Shown here: positions 1 to 8,343 of the stretch, piece by piece
How the letters are laid out: each line of letters begins with the position of its first letter
Position numbering within the stretch: position 1 is the stretch's first letter
NCBI RefSeq assembly: GCF_003570885.1
Contig: NZ_QXJC01000008.1
Coordinates: 36,447 to 100,446, forward strand
Length of the DNA stretch: 64,000 nt
Source of the DNA: Simplicispira hankyongi
GTDB taxonomy: Bacteria; Pseudomonadota; Gammaproteobacteria; Burkholderiales; Burkholderiaceae_C
Direction: 5' to 3'
Translations under genes and position numbers: made by a program
The notes under the pieces: generated by a model
The model's database searches: none
Seen by the model: only the letters and a program-made list of their open reading frames with translations
Told to the model about the DNA's origin: nothing

Positions 1-259
1 GCTGTTTGTCGGGATAGGTTTCGGCCAGGTATTCGGCAATCGCCAGGGTGTCCCAGATCGTCAAGTCGCCATCGACCAGCACCGGCACCTTGCCGGTAGG
101 CGAGATGCCAGCCAGCGTCGCCTTGAACTGCGAGTCTGCATCGAAGCTGTCAAAGCGGGCCACCACTTCCTGGAAGGGGATGCCGGATTGGCGCAGCAGC
201 ACCCAGGGGCGCAGGGACCAGGAGGAGTAGTTCTTGTTGCCGATATAGAGCTTGAGCAT
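1..259 (-). CDS. Glutathione S-transferase, N-terminal part (cut by window edge)
   Basis: Only the first ~86 residues are present; the gene runs off the left edge. The protein starts MLKLYIGNKNYSSWSLRPW, the N-terminal signature of the small GST family with an SSWSLR catalytic-loop motif. It continues with the thioredoxin-fold strand containing the cis-proline region (SPTGKVPVLVDG) and ends near an IAEYLAE helix. These proteins conjugate or reduce small electrophiles with glutathione in the cytosol; the substrate is unknown. The start is the ATG at 259. The C-terminal helical domain is outside the window, so the subfamily cannot be fixed. Confidence 0.85.
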   Translation of the reverse strand, partial: MLKLYIGNKNYSSWSLRPWVLLRQSGIPFQEVVARFDSFDADSQFKATLAGISPTGKVPVLVDGDLTIWDTLAIAEYLAETYPDKQ

Positions 260-615
260 GGGGCACCTTGGTGGTCAGAAAGACGTCGGGCATTGTGCGG
301 CAATGCGCTTTTCCATACCGCTATGTCGGACCTTAGATCTCGGACGCCGCACGCAGGGTTTGCCTCCACCAGTGCACCCGTGGAACCGGCTTTGCCGGGC
401 CACTGGGTGCGTCCTCCTTGGGGGAAAGCGCGAAGTGCTTCAGGGGGCTCAAGGACGTCCTGCATAACTCCTCGCGGCGTGTGATAGCCCGGACTCGGGC
501 GGTCTGCGTCGTTGCGTTTCACAGCCAATAGCTACGGCTATTGCCTGCAAAACGTGCCTAGCATCCCATCCCGATCCGCGCTACACCCACTCGCGTAGAG
601 TTTTGCAGGACATCC
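260..615. other. 356-bp intergenic region without a gene
   Basis: No supportable reading frame is present; the frames seen here are short and of non-coding composition. The left part (260 to ~370) presumably carries the promoter of the leftward GST gene. About 405-450 is a GC-rich repeat, and 451-617 is an inverted-repeat element that reaches the stop codon of the acyl-CoA dehydrogenase gene. The two repeats are listed separately. Confidence 0.6.
405..450. repeat. Degenerate GC-rich dispersed repeat (short copy)
   Basis: The stretch has the order G-tract, GGGGGAAA, GCGCGAAG, then CAGGGGG. The same module order ends the longer repeats at 13726-13814 (GGGGGGAAGGAGCGGAGC then CAGGGGGTGTC) and 37233-37390 (GGAAGGCGCGCAGCGACG then CAGGGAGTGCGTC). 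Membership rests on eye alignment of these modules only. It could be a chance GC-rich match or an intrinsic hairpin. Confidence 0.35.
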
Positions 616-617
616 TT
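451..617. mobile_element. MITE-like inverted-repeat element, 167 bp
   Basis: The ends are 26-bp imperfect inverted repeats at 451-476 and 592-617, matching at 22 of 26 positions; the terminal motif is AAGGACGTCCTGCA on the left. There is no coding frame inside. No convincing target-site duplication is visible. The interior contains CTCGGGCGGTCTGCG and GCATCCCATCCCGAT, both also found in the element at 32737-32860, so the two are related mosaics. The right end overlaps the last codon (616-618) of the leftward acyl-CoA dehydrogenase gene. Calling it a MITE is an inference from the structure. Confidence 0.55.
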
Positions 618-2298
618 AACCCAACCTCGGTGTGGCGCGCTCGATGATGGCGGTCACATCTACGCCGCGCGGCAAAGCGCCGTAATTGAAGCTGCTTTCC
701 GGCGCCAGGCGTGAGGCGCAGAACGCGTCGGCCACGAAGGCCGGCGCGCTGCGCACCAGCAGCGACGCCTGCAGTGCCAGCGCCATGCGCTCAACCACGT
801 GGCGGGCGCGGTACGGCAGGTCAGCGGTGTCGGCAAATTCCTTGGCCAGGCCGCGCACCTGCTGGTCGAGCAGCGCGTTCTGGCCTTGCGTGGGGCGCAG
901 TTCGGCAAAAAAGGCTTCCACCACTTCGGGCGTCTTGCCCATGGCGCGCAGCACGTCCAGGCACTGGATGTTGCCGCTGCCCTCCCAGATGGCGTTGACC
1001 GGCGCCTCGCGGTACAGGCGCGGGAACATGCTGTCTTCCATCACGCCGCTGCCGCCGATGCATTCCATGGCCTCATAGGCGTGGCCAGGGGTGCGCTTGC
1101 AGATCCAGTACTTGCCCACGGCAGTGACCAGGCGAACGAGCAAGTCTTCGTGGCGATCATCACGGTGGTCGAGCGCGCGCGCCATGCGCATCGAGAGGGT
1201 CATCGCGGCCTCGCTCTCCAGCGCCAGGTCGGCCAGCACGTTCTGCATCAGCGGCTGTTGGTTGAGGCGCGCGCCAAAGGCGCTGCGGTGCGCGCAGTGG
1301 TGCAGCGCCTGCGACAGTGCCATGCGCATGCCCGCGCTCGAACCCACCATGCAGTCAAAGCGCGTCATGGCCACCATTTCGATGATGTTGCGCACGCCGC
1401 GCCCTTCCTCGCCCACCATCCAGGCCAGCGCGCCGCGCAGCTCGGTCTCGCTCGATGCGTTGGAGGCGTTGCCCATCTTTTTCTTCAGCCGCAGCACCTG
1501 CATGGGGTTCTTCGTGCCATCCGGGCGCCAGCGTGGCAGCAGGAAGCACGACAAACCTTTGTCGGTGTGCGCCAGCACGAGGAAGGCGTCGCACATCGGC
1601 GCCGACACAAAGTACTTATGGCCGACCAGTTCATAGGCCTGGCCCGGGCCGCCCTGGCCCACGGGGTAGGCGCGGGTGCTGTTGGCCTGCACGTCCGATC
1701 CGCCTTGCTTTTCGGTCATGGCCATGCCAATGGTCACGCCCTGCTTTTGCTCTGCGGGCACGTTGCGCGGGTCGTACACGCGGGCGGTGATCCTGGGTTC
1801 CCACAGCGCTGCCAGGTCGGGTTGCAGGCGCAGCGCCGGAATGGCGGCAAAGGTCATGGTGATGGGGCAGCCGTGGCCGGCCTCCACCTGGGTGTGCAGG
1901 TAGTTGCCGGCGGCACGTGCCACGTGGGCGCCGGCTTTCGGGTCGGTCCAGGGCGAGGAATGCAGGCCGTGCTGGATCGCCGTGCGCATGAACTGGTGGT
2001 ACGCCGGATGGAACTTGACCAGGTCGATGCGGTTGCCAAAGCGGTCGTGCGTGTCCAGCTCAGGCGGAAACTTGTTGGCCAGATGGCCTTGCTCCAGGTA
2101 ATCGGCCGAACCGGTGAGCTGGCCGAAGCGCTGCAGCTCGGCGTCCGCCCAGAGCGCGCCCTCGCGCTGCACGGCTTCGCGCAGCGCGGTGTCCTGCGCG
2201 TACGTGTTGTAGTCGGCGAGCTCGCAGGAGACGTTCTCGACCACATGGGTGTTGGCCAGGTAACGGGTGTTCAGGGTGGTGTCGTCAAGGGCGTTCAT
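616..2298 (-). CDS. AidB-like acyl-CoA dehydrogenase
   Basis: This 560-residue protein closely follows the AidB branch of the acyl-CoA dehydrogenases (E. coli AidB is 541 aa). Shared blocks are LANKFPPELDTHDRFGNRIDLVKFHPAYH at residues ~73-101, an HTQVEAGHGCPITMTFA block at ~135-151, and the flavin/substrate loop MTEKQGGSD at 194-202. A C-terminal CIGGSGVMED...WEGSGNIQ region follows. It is a cytosolic flavoprotein. AidB protects DNA from alkylation in E. coli, but many homologues in beta-proteobacteria are annotated as isovaleryl- or generic acyl-CoA dehydrogenases, so the substrate is open. The start ATG overlaps the stop of the upstream PaaX-family gene by 4 bp, so the two are translationally coupled. 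Confidence 0.85.
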   Translation of the reverse strand: MNALDDTTLNTRYLANTHVVENVSCELADYNTYAQDTALREAVQREGALWADAELQRFGQLTGSADYLEQGHLANKFPPELDTHDRFGNRIDLVKFHPAYHQFMRTAIQHGLHSSPWTDPKAGAHVARAAGNYLHTQVEAGHGCPITMTFAAIPALRLQPDLAALWEPRITARVYDPRNVPAEQKQGVTIGMAMTEKQGGSDVQANSTRAYPVGQGGPGQAYELVGHKYFVSAPMCDAFLVLAHTDKGLSCFLLPRWRPDGTKNPMQVLRLKKKMGNASNASSETELRGALAWMVGEEGRGVRNIIEMVAMTRFDCMVGSSAGMRMALSQALHHCAHRSAFGARLNQQPLMQNVLADLALESEAAMTLSMRMARALDHRDDRHEDLLVRLVTAVGKYWICKRTPGHAYEAMECIGGSGVMEDSMFPRLYREAPVNAIWEGSGNIQCLDVLRAMGKTPEVVEAFFAELRPTQGQNALLDQQVRGLAKEFADTADLPYRARHVVERMALALQASLLVRSAPAFVADAFCASRLAPESSFNYGALPRGVDVTAIIERATPRLG

Positions 2299-3167
2299 GG
2301 CAAGGTCTCCAGGAGGTGCGAGGGAATCAGACGTGCCTTGCTGTTGGCCGTGCTCGGGGCAGGCAGGGCGCTGTAGAAGCGGCTCCAGATGGTGCGGCCG
2401 GCATCGTCAAAGGCATGTACGCTGGCGATGAACGCCGCGCGCAGTGCGCCGTCCACCATGGGCTCGGGCAACAGCGGGTCGTACACCAGCTGACGGATGG
2501 CCGCGCCGCCCAGAAAGAAGGATTCGCGCGCTGCCTGCGCGGTGGGCAGGCGCGCTGCACCGGCCAACCAGTCCTTCAGGCGTTGTTGTGTGGTGCGGTA
2601 ACCAAGGTTGAGGGCCGAGCCGTCCCACAGCGCGTCCACAGCGGCTTCTGTCGCCGCATCAAGCGAGGTGCAGCCGCAGACCACGGCCTGTGGCTCCAGC
2701 CCGAGTGCGCGCAGGCGCTCGCGGATGGCGGCGATGTCCTGCTCGATGTTGTCGGGGCGCAGCCAGAAGTCACGCTGTAGCTCGGTAAAGCCCAGCAGGT
2801 GCAGGGCGCGCTCGCGCTGCTGGGTGGCGCTGCGATCGCTGCGCGCCAGCGCGCCGCAGTGCACGGCGACGTACTGGCCGTTCCAGGGGCGCAGGCGTTG
2901 CTCGGTGCTGCGCCAGTTGGCCACGTCCTGGGCCAGGCGCTGCGCTGCCGGGCCCAGGCGGTACGCGCCGCGCTCGGTGGCCAGCACCATGTCCTGCGCC
3001 GCCAACCGCGCCAGCGTCACGCGCACATGGTTTTCGCTGATGCCGAACACCGCGCACGCCGCCACGGCGTGGCTGACCGGCAGCGGGTTGTCGCCGCTGG
3101 CCAGCAGCAGTTCCAGTAGCAGGTGCTTGGGTTGGACCTTGGCGTCCGGTGCGTGGGGGGAAGACAT
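2295..3167 (-). CDS. PaaX-family transcriptional regulator
   Basis: The 290-residue protein has the PaaX layout. An N-terminal winged helix occupies ~10-75 (HLLLELLLASGDNPLPVS, then SENHVRVTLARLAAQDMV). A central PaaX domain holds the PWNGQYVAVHCG segment, and the C-terminal domain contains LPEPMVDGALR and ends near residue 290. PaaX itself represses phenylacetate degradation and responds to phenylacetyl-CoA. Here the gene forms an overlapping pair with an AidB-like acyl-CoA dehydrogenase (ATGA overlap at 2295-2298), so it probably controls that gene in response to an acyl-CoA. Its AT-rich upstream region carries a possible autoregulatory palindrome (3179-3215). Confidence 0.85.
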   Translation of the reverse strand: MSSPHAPDAKVQPKHLLLELLLASGDNPLPVSHAVAACAVFGISENHVRVTLARLAAQDMVLATERGAYRLGPAAQRLAQDVANWRSTEQRLRPWNGQYVAVHCGALARSDRSATQQRERALHLLGFTELQRDFWLRPDNIEQDIAAIRERLRALGLEPQAVVCGCTSLDAATEAAVDALWDGSALNLGYRTTQQRLKDWLAGAARLPTAQAARESFFLGGAAIRQLVYDPLLPEPMVDGALRAAFIASVHAFDDAGRTIWSRFYSALPAPSTANSKARLIPSHLLETLP

Positions 3168-3178
3168 GGCGGTTGAAT

Positions 3179-3215
3179 ATTACATAAATAATCTATTGCT
3201 GTGTATATGTGTAAT
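3179..3215 (-). promoter_or_regulatory. Putative PaaX-type operator/promoter region
   Basis: This is an unusually AT-rich patch directly upstream of the leftward PaaX-family gene. It holds the arms ATTACATAA (from 3179) and TGTGTAAT (3208-3215), an imperfect inverted repeat. Position and symmetry suggest an autoregulatory operator overlapping the promoter. This is inference only; no binding site for this protein is known. Confidence 0.3.
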
Positions 3216-3268
3216 AAAACAGTGCGCACCCATGCATGGCACTTTTTATTGCCATGCGCTGGGCGCAC
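3216..3268 (-). terminator. Rho-independent terminator-like hairpin
   Basis: A long imperfect inverted repeat has arms at 3222-3241 and 3250-3268 (outer part GTGCGC/GCGCAC) around an A/T-rich loop. On the minus strand it is followed by a T-rich run (TGTTTTATT). It lies downstream of the leftward formyl-THF cyclo-ligase gene and upstream of the PaaX gene, the right place to end the former transcript. Confidence 0.55.
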
Positions 3269-3364
3269 TTGTTGCCTGTTGTTTGCCGCCATCTGGCGAT
3301 GGCGCGGAGCCGCGCGCGGCTCAGAGGGTTGCCCTTAGATCGTGAGCACGTTCTCAACAGGCTC

Positions 3365-3937
<573 letters not shown>

Positions 3938-3952
3938 CACATAATTCCCCCC

Positions 3953-5953
3953 ATGCATTGGATGAAGATTCTGACACCCTTGGCGCTTTCGTTGTCCCTG
4001 ATGGGCATGGGGAGCAGTGCGCAGGCGCTGGCCGTGGGTGCGGCGCCCACGGCGGCGGACCAGGTGCTGATCGATATGCAGCAGGCATTTCGCAAGAAGG
4101 ACCGCGTGCGTCTGGCGCAGCTCCTGCCACAAACGCGCGGCCATGCACTGGAGCCCTGGGCCGCGTACTGGGAACTGCGTGCGCGGCTGGAAGACGCGCA
4201 GGCGAGCGAAGTCGACGCCTTTTTGCAGCGCTGGGCCGGCACTTACCAGGAAGATCGGCTGCGCAACGACTGGCTGCTGCTGCTCGGCCAGCGGCGTGAA
4301 TGGGCGCGCTTTGCCGCCATGCAGCCGCAATTTCGCATGGGCGATGACCGCGAAGTGCGCTGCTACGCGTTGACGATCGACCAGATCGAAGGGCACGCGC
4401 CGCAGGACATAGGGGCCCAGGTGCGCGAGAACTGGTATGCGCAGCGTGACGCGGACGACGGCTGCACGCACGCGGCGAGCGAGCTGTTTTCTGCGGGTGC
4501 GCTGTCAGCGAGTGATGTATGGCGCAAGGCGCGCCTGGCCATGGAGGCCAACCGCGTGCGTGCTGCGCGCGATGCCGTGGCCATCGTGGCGGCGGATTGG
4601 TTGCCGCAGGTCACGCAGCTGAACGATGCGCCCACCAAGTTCCTGCGTGCGCACTCCACCGCGCCTGGCCGCCAGCGCAAGGAAATCATGGTGCTGGCGC
4701 TGATCAAGTTGGCCACCAGCGACCCCGACAACGCGGCCCAGCTGCTGGACGCCAAATGGAGCGTGCATTTCAATGCCGAAGAGCGCAACTGGACCTGGGG
4801 CGTGATCGGCAAACAGGCCGCGTTGCGCCTCTCGCCCATGGCGAGCGACTACTTTGCCAAGGTCAGCCGCGACGCCGATCTGAGCGACGAATTGCTCGCC
4901 TGGAAGGTGCGCGCAGCCCTGCGTGCCGGCCAGTGGGACATGGTGCGCAAGGCGATCTCCGCCATGTCGCCCGGCGCGCAAAAAGACAGCGCCTGGACCT
5001 ATTGGAAGGCGCGCGCCCTGCTACAGGGCCGTGTGACGGACGCCGAACGTGCCGAGGCCACCGCCTTGCTGCGCTCGATTGCCGGCCCCGGCGGTTTCTA
5101 CGGGCAGTTGGCCCTGGAAGACCTGGGCGAGCGCGTCAGCGTGCCGCCAGCGCCCGCGCCGCTCACGGCGGAGGAAAAAGCGGCCGCGCGTGCCAACCCC
5201 GGGCTCAACCGTGGGCTCTACGCGATCCTGATTGGCTTGCGGCACGAAGGCGTGCGCGAATGGAACTACGCCACCAACCTGCACGAGCGCGGCGGTATGG
5301 GCGAGCGCGAGTTGCTCGCCGCAGCCGATTTCGCCTGCCAGTACGAGGTGTGGGACCGCTGCATCAACACCAGCGAGCGCACCCAGGCGGTGGCCGATTA
5401 TTCGCAGCGCTACCCCATGCCGTTCGAGGGCGCGGTGGTGGCGCACAGCCGCCAGGTGGGGCTGGACCCGGCCTACGTGTACGGACTGATCCGCCAGGAG
5501 AGCCGCTTCATCATGGACGCGCGCTCGGGCGTGGGCGCTTCGGGCCTGATGCAGGTCATGCCGGCCACGGCGCGCTGGACGGCGAAAAAAATCGGACTGG
5601 CCGGCTTTACCCCCGACCAGCTGCACGACCGCGACACCAACATCACCATCGGCACGGCCTACCTCAAGCTGGCGCTGGACGATTTTGCCGGCTCCATGCC
5701 GCTGGCCGCCGCGGCCTACAACGCCGGGCCAGGCCGGCCGCGCAACTGGCGCAACGGCCCGGTGCTGGACGCGGCCATCTGGGCCGAGAACGTACCGTTC
5801 ACCGAAACGCGCGATTACGTGAAGAAGGTGCTGGCCAACACCACCAACTACGCGGCGCTGCTCACCGGCAAGCCGCAGTCGCTGCGCGAGCGTCTGGGCA
5901 AGATCGGTCCGCGCGATGCGGCGGCGCCCGAGGTGAACAAGGAACTGCCTTGA
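3953..5953 (+). CDS. Soluble lytic murein transglycosylase (Slt70-type)
   Basis: A 666-residue periplasmic enzyme that cleaves peptidoglycan between MurNAc and GlcNAc, forming 1,6-anhydro-MurNAc. It has an N-terminal signal peptide (MKILTPLALSLSLMGMGSSAQA). A long alpha-helical superhelix (~35-470) carries many W/A-rich TPR-like helices. The C-terminal SLT domain has the catalytic glutamate E516 in RQESRF, then GASGLMQVMPATA and AAAYNAGPGRP. Two starts are possible, 3953 and 3962, and the second ATG gives a cleaner signal peptide. There is no Shine-Dalgarno. A CATAAT box ends 7 nt before ATG 3953, suggesting a leaderless transcript. Confidence 0.92.
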   Translation: MHWMKILTPLALSLSLMGMGSSAQALAVGAAPTAADQVLIDMQQAFRKKDRVRLAQLLPQTRGHALEPWAAYWELRARLEDAQASEVDAFLQRWAGTYQEDRLRNDWLLLLGQRREWARFAAMQPQFRMGDDREVRCYALTIDQIEGHAPQDIGAQVRENWYAQRDADDGCTHAASELFSAGALSASDVWRKARLAMEANRVRAARDAVAIVAADWLPQVTQLNDAPTKFLRAHSTAPGRQRKEIMVLALIKLATSDPDNAAQLLDAKWSVHFNAEERNWTWGVIGKQAALRLSPMASDYFAKVSRDADLSDELLAWKVRAALRAGQWDMVRKAISAMSPGAQKDSAWTYWKARALLQGRVTDAERAEATALLRSIAGPGGFYGQLALEDLGERVSVPPAPAPLTAEEKAAARANPGLNRGLYAILIGLRHEGVREWNYATNLHERGGMGERELLAAADFACQYEVWDRCINTSERTQAVADYSQRYPMPFEGAVVAHSRQVGLDPAYVYGLIRQESRFIMDARSGVGASGLMQVMPATARWTAKKIGLAGFTPDQLHDRDTNITIGTAYLKLALDDFAGSMPLAAAAYNAGPGRPRNWRNGPVLDAAIWAENVPFTETRDYVKKVLANTTNYAALLTGKPQSLRERLGKIGPRDAAAPEVNKELP

Positions 5954-5955
5954 AG

Positions 5956-6018
5956 TTTTGATATTTTTGGCCTCTAGCGCTTATGGGGTAAGCGCAAGAA
6001 GCTATGTTTATGATAGCT
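5956..6018. repeat. Dispersed imperfect palindrome, copy A
   Basis: This lies directly after the transglycosylase stop codon. The core reads GGCCTCTAGCGCTTA, then TAAGCGCAAGAAGCTAT, and ends in a second small inversion (GCTAT...ATAGC). It shares the GGCC-TCTAGCGCTTA start and AGCTAT end with the copies at 12747, 27504, 30573, 36000, 44172 and 60607. It may also act as a 3'-end hairpin of the upstream gene. Confidence 0.7.
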
Positions 6019-6073
6019 ACATCGCTGCATCTTGGGTCAGCGCATCACGGGGTTTCTGCCTAAGATAGTGGCC

Positions 6074-6763
6074 ATGCTCACCGTCCACCACCTTGAAACC
6101 TCGCGTTCGCAGCGCATTCTCTGGCTGCTGGAAGAACTGGGTGTTCCGTACGACCTGAAGGTCTACGCGCGTGACCCGCGCACCCGGCTGGCGCCGGCCG
6201 CGCTGCGCAAGGTGCATCCGCTGGGCAAGTCGCCGGTGATTACCGAGAACGGCGAGACGATTGCCGAGTCGGGCGCCATCATCGAATACCTGGTGGAAAC
6301 CCACGGAACCCATGCCAGCGGCGATCTGGCGCATTTGCAGCCCCGGCCCGGAACGCCCGAGCACCGGCGCTGCCGCTTCTGGATGCACTACGCCGAGGGC
6401 TCGCTGATGAACTGGCTGGTGATGAAGCTGGTGTTCACCAGCATTCCGCGCCAGCCCATGCCGTTTTTTGCCAGGCCCATTGCCCGCGCGCTCTGCGCCA
6501 AGGTGCAGGAGCAATTGGTGGACCCGAATGTGGATGCGGCCCTGGCCTTCATGGAAGACCACCTGGGCCGCCACCGCTGGTTTGCCGGCGAGCACCTGAG
6601 CATGGCCGATTTTCAAATGAGCTTTGCCGTCGAAGCCGCGCTCTCGCGCGCCGCCAAGGCCAAGGACTGCCCCAAGCTGCAGGCCTATTGCGCACGCATG
6701 CAGGCGCGGCCGGCGTACCAGATGGCCATCGCCAAGGGTGGGCCGGTGGTGATGGCGGCCTGA
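6074..6763 (+). CDS. Glutathione S-transferase
   Basis: The complete 229-residue GST has an N-terminal thioredoxin-like domain with SRSQRILWLLEELGVPYDL near residue 10 and the cis-Pro/GSH loop GKSPVITENG at ~54. The ESGAIIEYL motif contacts the gamma-glutamyl group. The helical C-terminal domain contains the HLSMADFQMSFAVEA N-capping box (Ser-x-x-Asp). It is probably a cytosolic detoxification enzyme of unknown substrate. The ATG at 6074 is preferred because the family motif begins within a few residues. A TAAGAT box lies 7 nt upstream and there is no Shine-Dalgarno, so the mRNA may be leaderless. Confidence 0.9.
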   Translation: MLTVHHLETSRSQRILWLLEELGVPYDLKVYARDPRTRLAPAALRKVHPLGKSPVITENGETIAESGAIIEYLVETHGTHASGDLAHLQPRPGTPEHRRCRFWMHYAEGSLMNWLVMKLVFTSIPRQPMPFFARPIARALCAKVQEQLVDPNVDAALAFMEDHLGRHRWFAGEHLSMADFQMSFAVEAALSRAAKAKDCPKLQAYCARMQARPAYQMAIAKGGPVVMAA

Positions 6764-6778
6764 CGGCGCATGGGTCGA

Positions 6779-8176
6779 TCAGGTCTTGGCGCAGGCCACG
6801 ATGCGGCAGGCCTTGCCGCTGCGCCCGCGCGGTGTGCGCTGGCCCAGCTTGCCGCGCACCTCGATGGCACCCAGCCCCATGGCGCGGGCAAAGCTCTGCA
6901 GCTCGGCGCAGCAGCGTGCCAGCGCCTGGTGCCCGGCCTCGCCTTCCAGGGGCAGCTGCAGTTCCAGGGTGCAGGCATCGATCTGGCGCAGGTAGAAGTC
7001 GAACACCCCTGCCTTGTCTTCCAGCACGGTGGACAGCGCCAGCGGCAGCAGCGTCACGCGCCGGCCGTCCGGCCCGCACATGACCAGCGGCTCGTCGTGG
7101 CGGCCTTGCACCTGCACCACGGGCAGCGGGGAGCCGCAACGGCAGCGCTCGGTGTGCACCGTGATCTGGTCGCCCAGGGCGTAGCGCACCAGCGGCTGTA
7201 CGTGGTTGGCCAGGTTGGTCAGCAGCACGCTGCTGGCGGCGTGGCCGGCGGGCACCGGGCGCAGGTGCTCGTCCACCGGTTCCAGAATCACCCAGTCGGC
7301 GTTCACATGCATCTGGCCGTGTGCGCATTCCCAGCCGATGGAGAGGAACTCGGAGGCGCCGTAGCTGTTGCGCACCGCGCCGCCGAGCTGCCGCGTGATG
7401 TGGTCCCGCACGCCAGGCGCCAGATACTCGCCGCCGGTCCAGATTTCGCGCGGCCGGATGCGCAAGGCGCCGCGTGCGGCTTCGTCGGCCAGGAGGGCGG
7501 CGGCTGTGGGGTAGGTGGCGATGGCGGTGGGGGCAAAGGCATTGAGCGCCTGCACCAGTGCCCCCAGGGGTTGGAGCAGCGAAAAGCTGCGCGTGCTGTG
7601 GGCCAGCCATGGGTTGAGGGTGCACAGCCGCCGCACCGACACGGTGCTGGCAAAGTGTCCGTCGATGGCGCCGATAAAGGCCGTGCGCTCGCCCAGCCCC
7701 AGCGGGTCCCACCAGCTCGACAGCAGGGGTTTGGGCGGCGGGCTGCGGCGCAGGGCTTCGAGTGCGTCGTACACGGCCATGGCCTGGGCATCCTGCACAA
7801 AAATGCCCGGCTGGCCGCTGGTGCCCGAGCTTTCCCACACCATGTAGCGGCCCAGCCAGGGCTCGCCAATGCGGTTCGGGTCGGCGGTGAAGGCGCGCAG
7901 CGCATCGAGTTGCAACTGCGGGTCGGTCACCCAGTCGTTGAAGTTCGCCATCAACTGTGCCCGCGTCACCACGGGAAGTTGGTGCAGTGCGGTGTTGGGC
8001 GTGGTGCCGGCGGGCCACAGCGAGCGGTACAGGCGGGAGCCCCGCAGGGTGGATTCGAGCAGCGCAGCCAGGCGGGTTTGCTGGCGCCGCGCAATGTCCT
8101 GCGGCGTGCCGCGCTGGGCGGCCGCCACGTCTAGCGATACCGTGGACAGGCGCAGTGCGTCGAACACGGTGCTCAT
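6779..8176 (-). CDS. PaaK-like phenylacetate-CoA ligase family protein
   Basis: The 465-residue protein belongs to the adenylate-forming PaaK/F390-synthetase family. It carries the P-loop-like motif WESSGTSGQPG (~115-125), the acceptor region REIWTGGEYL, the adenine-binding NSYGASEF, and LVRYALGDQI with a CRCGSP cysteine pair. A small C-terminal domain follows. Such enzymes activate an aryl or acyl acid as its CoA thioester through an acyl-AMP. The true substrate is unknown; MBL hydrolase and FadD genes follow upstream in the same orientation. The ATG at 8176 overlaps the end of a short upstream frame (8173-8247); a longer in-frame start would overrun the MBL gene. Confidence 0.8.
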   Translation of the reverse strand: MSTVFDALRLSTVSLDVAAAQRGTPQDIARRQQTRLAALLESTLRGSRLYRSLWPAGTTPNTALHQLPVVTRAQLMANFNDWVTDPQLQLDALRAFTADPNRIGEPWLGRYMVWESSGTSGQPGIFVQDAQAMAVYDALEALRRSPPPKPLLSSWWDPLGLGERTAFIGAIDGHFASTVSVRRLCTLNPWLAHSTRSFSLLQPLGALVQALNAFAPTAIATYPTAAALLADEAARGALRIRPREIWTGGEYLAPGVRDHITRQLGGAVRNSYGASEFLSIGWECAHGQMHVNADWVILEPVDEHLRPVPAGHAASSVLLTNLANHVQPLVRYALGDQITVHTERCRCGSPLPVVQVQGRHDEPLVMCGPDGRRVTLLPLALSTVLEDKAGVFDFYLRQIDACTLELQLPLEGEAGHQALARCCAELQSFARAMGLGAIEVRGKLGQRTPRGRSGKACRIVACAKT

Positions 8177-8247
8177 GCTGCCGCCGCTGCGTCGGGGCCT
8201 GGCAGGACCGCCGAAGCCGTCCGGGGTAACGCATTCACGCGGGCCAT
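8173..8247 (-). CDS. Possible 24-residue leader ORF coupled to the CoA ligase
   Basis: A short frame begins at ATG 8247 with a strong AGGAGA Shine-Dalgarno ~6 nt upstream. It encodes MARVNALPRTASAV and an Ala/Pro-rich tail, and stops at 8173-8175, overlapping the ligase ATG (ATGA). The ligase ATG itself has no good Shine-Dalgarno, so this frame may deliver ribosomes to it. There is no known homologue and no pathway-specific run of codons, so a chance frame remains possible. Confidence 0.3.
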   Translation of the reverse strand: MARVNALPRTASAVLPGPDAAAAA

Positions 8248-8343
8248 GGGCCGTTCTCCTGCGGGTGGCAACAGCGTCCATCATAGGACGTGCCACCCGG
8301 GCTTCCCCGACCCGTGCGCACCAGAACAGGTGCTGCTGCAGGC

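Noticed and set aside
799..2376. Long open frame (525 codons) on the plus strand opposite the AidB-like gene
   Set aside because: Antisense shadow of a high-GC gene with no start site, no family motifs and His/Arg/Ala-skewed composition.
4519..5961. 480-codon plus-strand frame within the lytic transglycosylase
   Set aside because: Out-of-frame shadow of a gene with clear SLT motifs; composition is Arg/Gly/Ala-rich and without homology.
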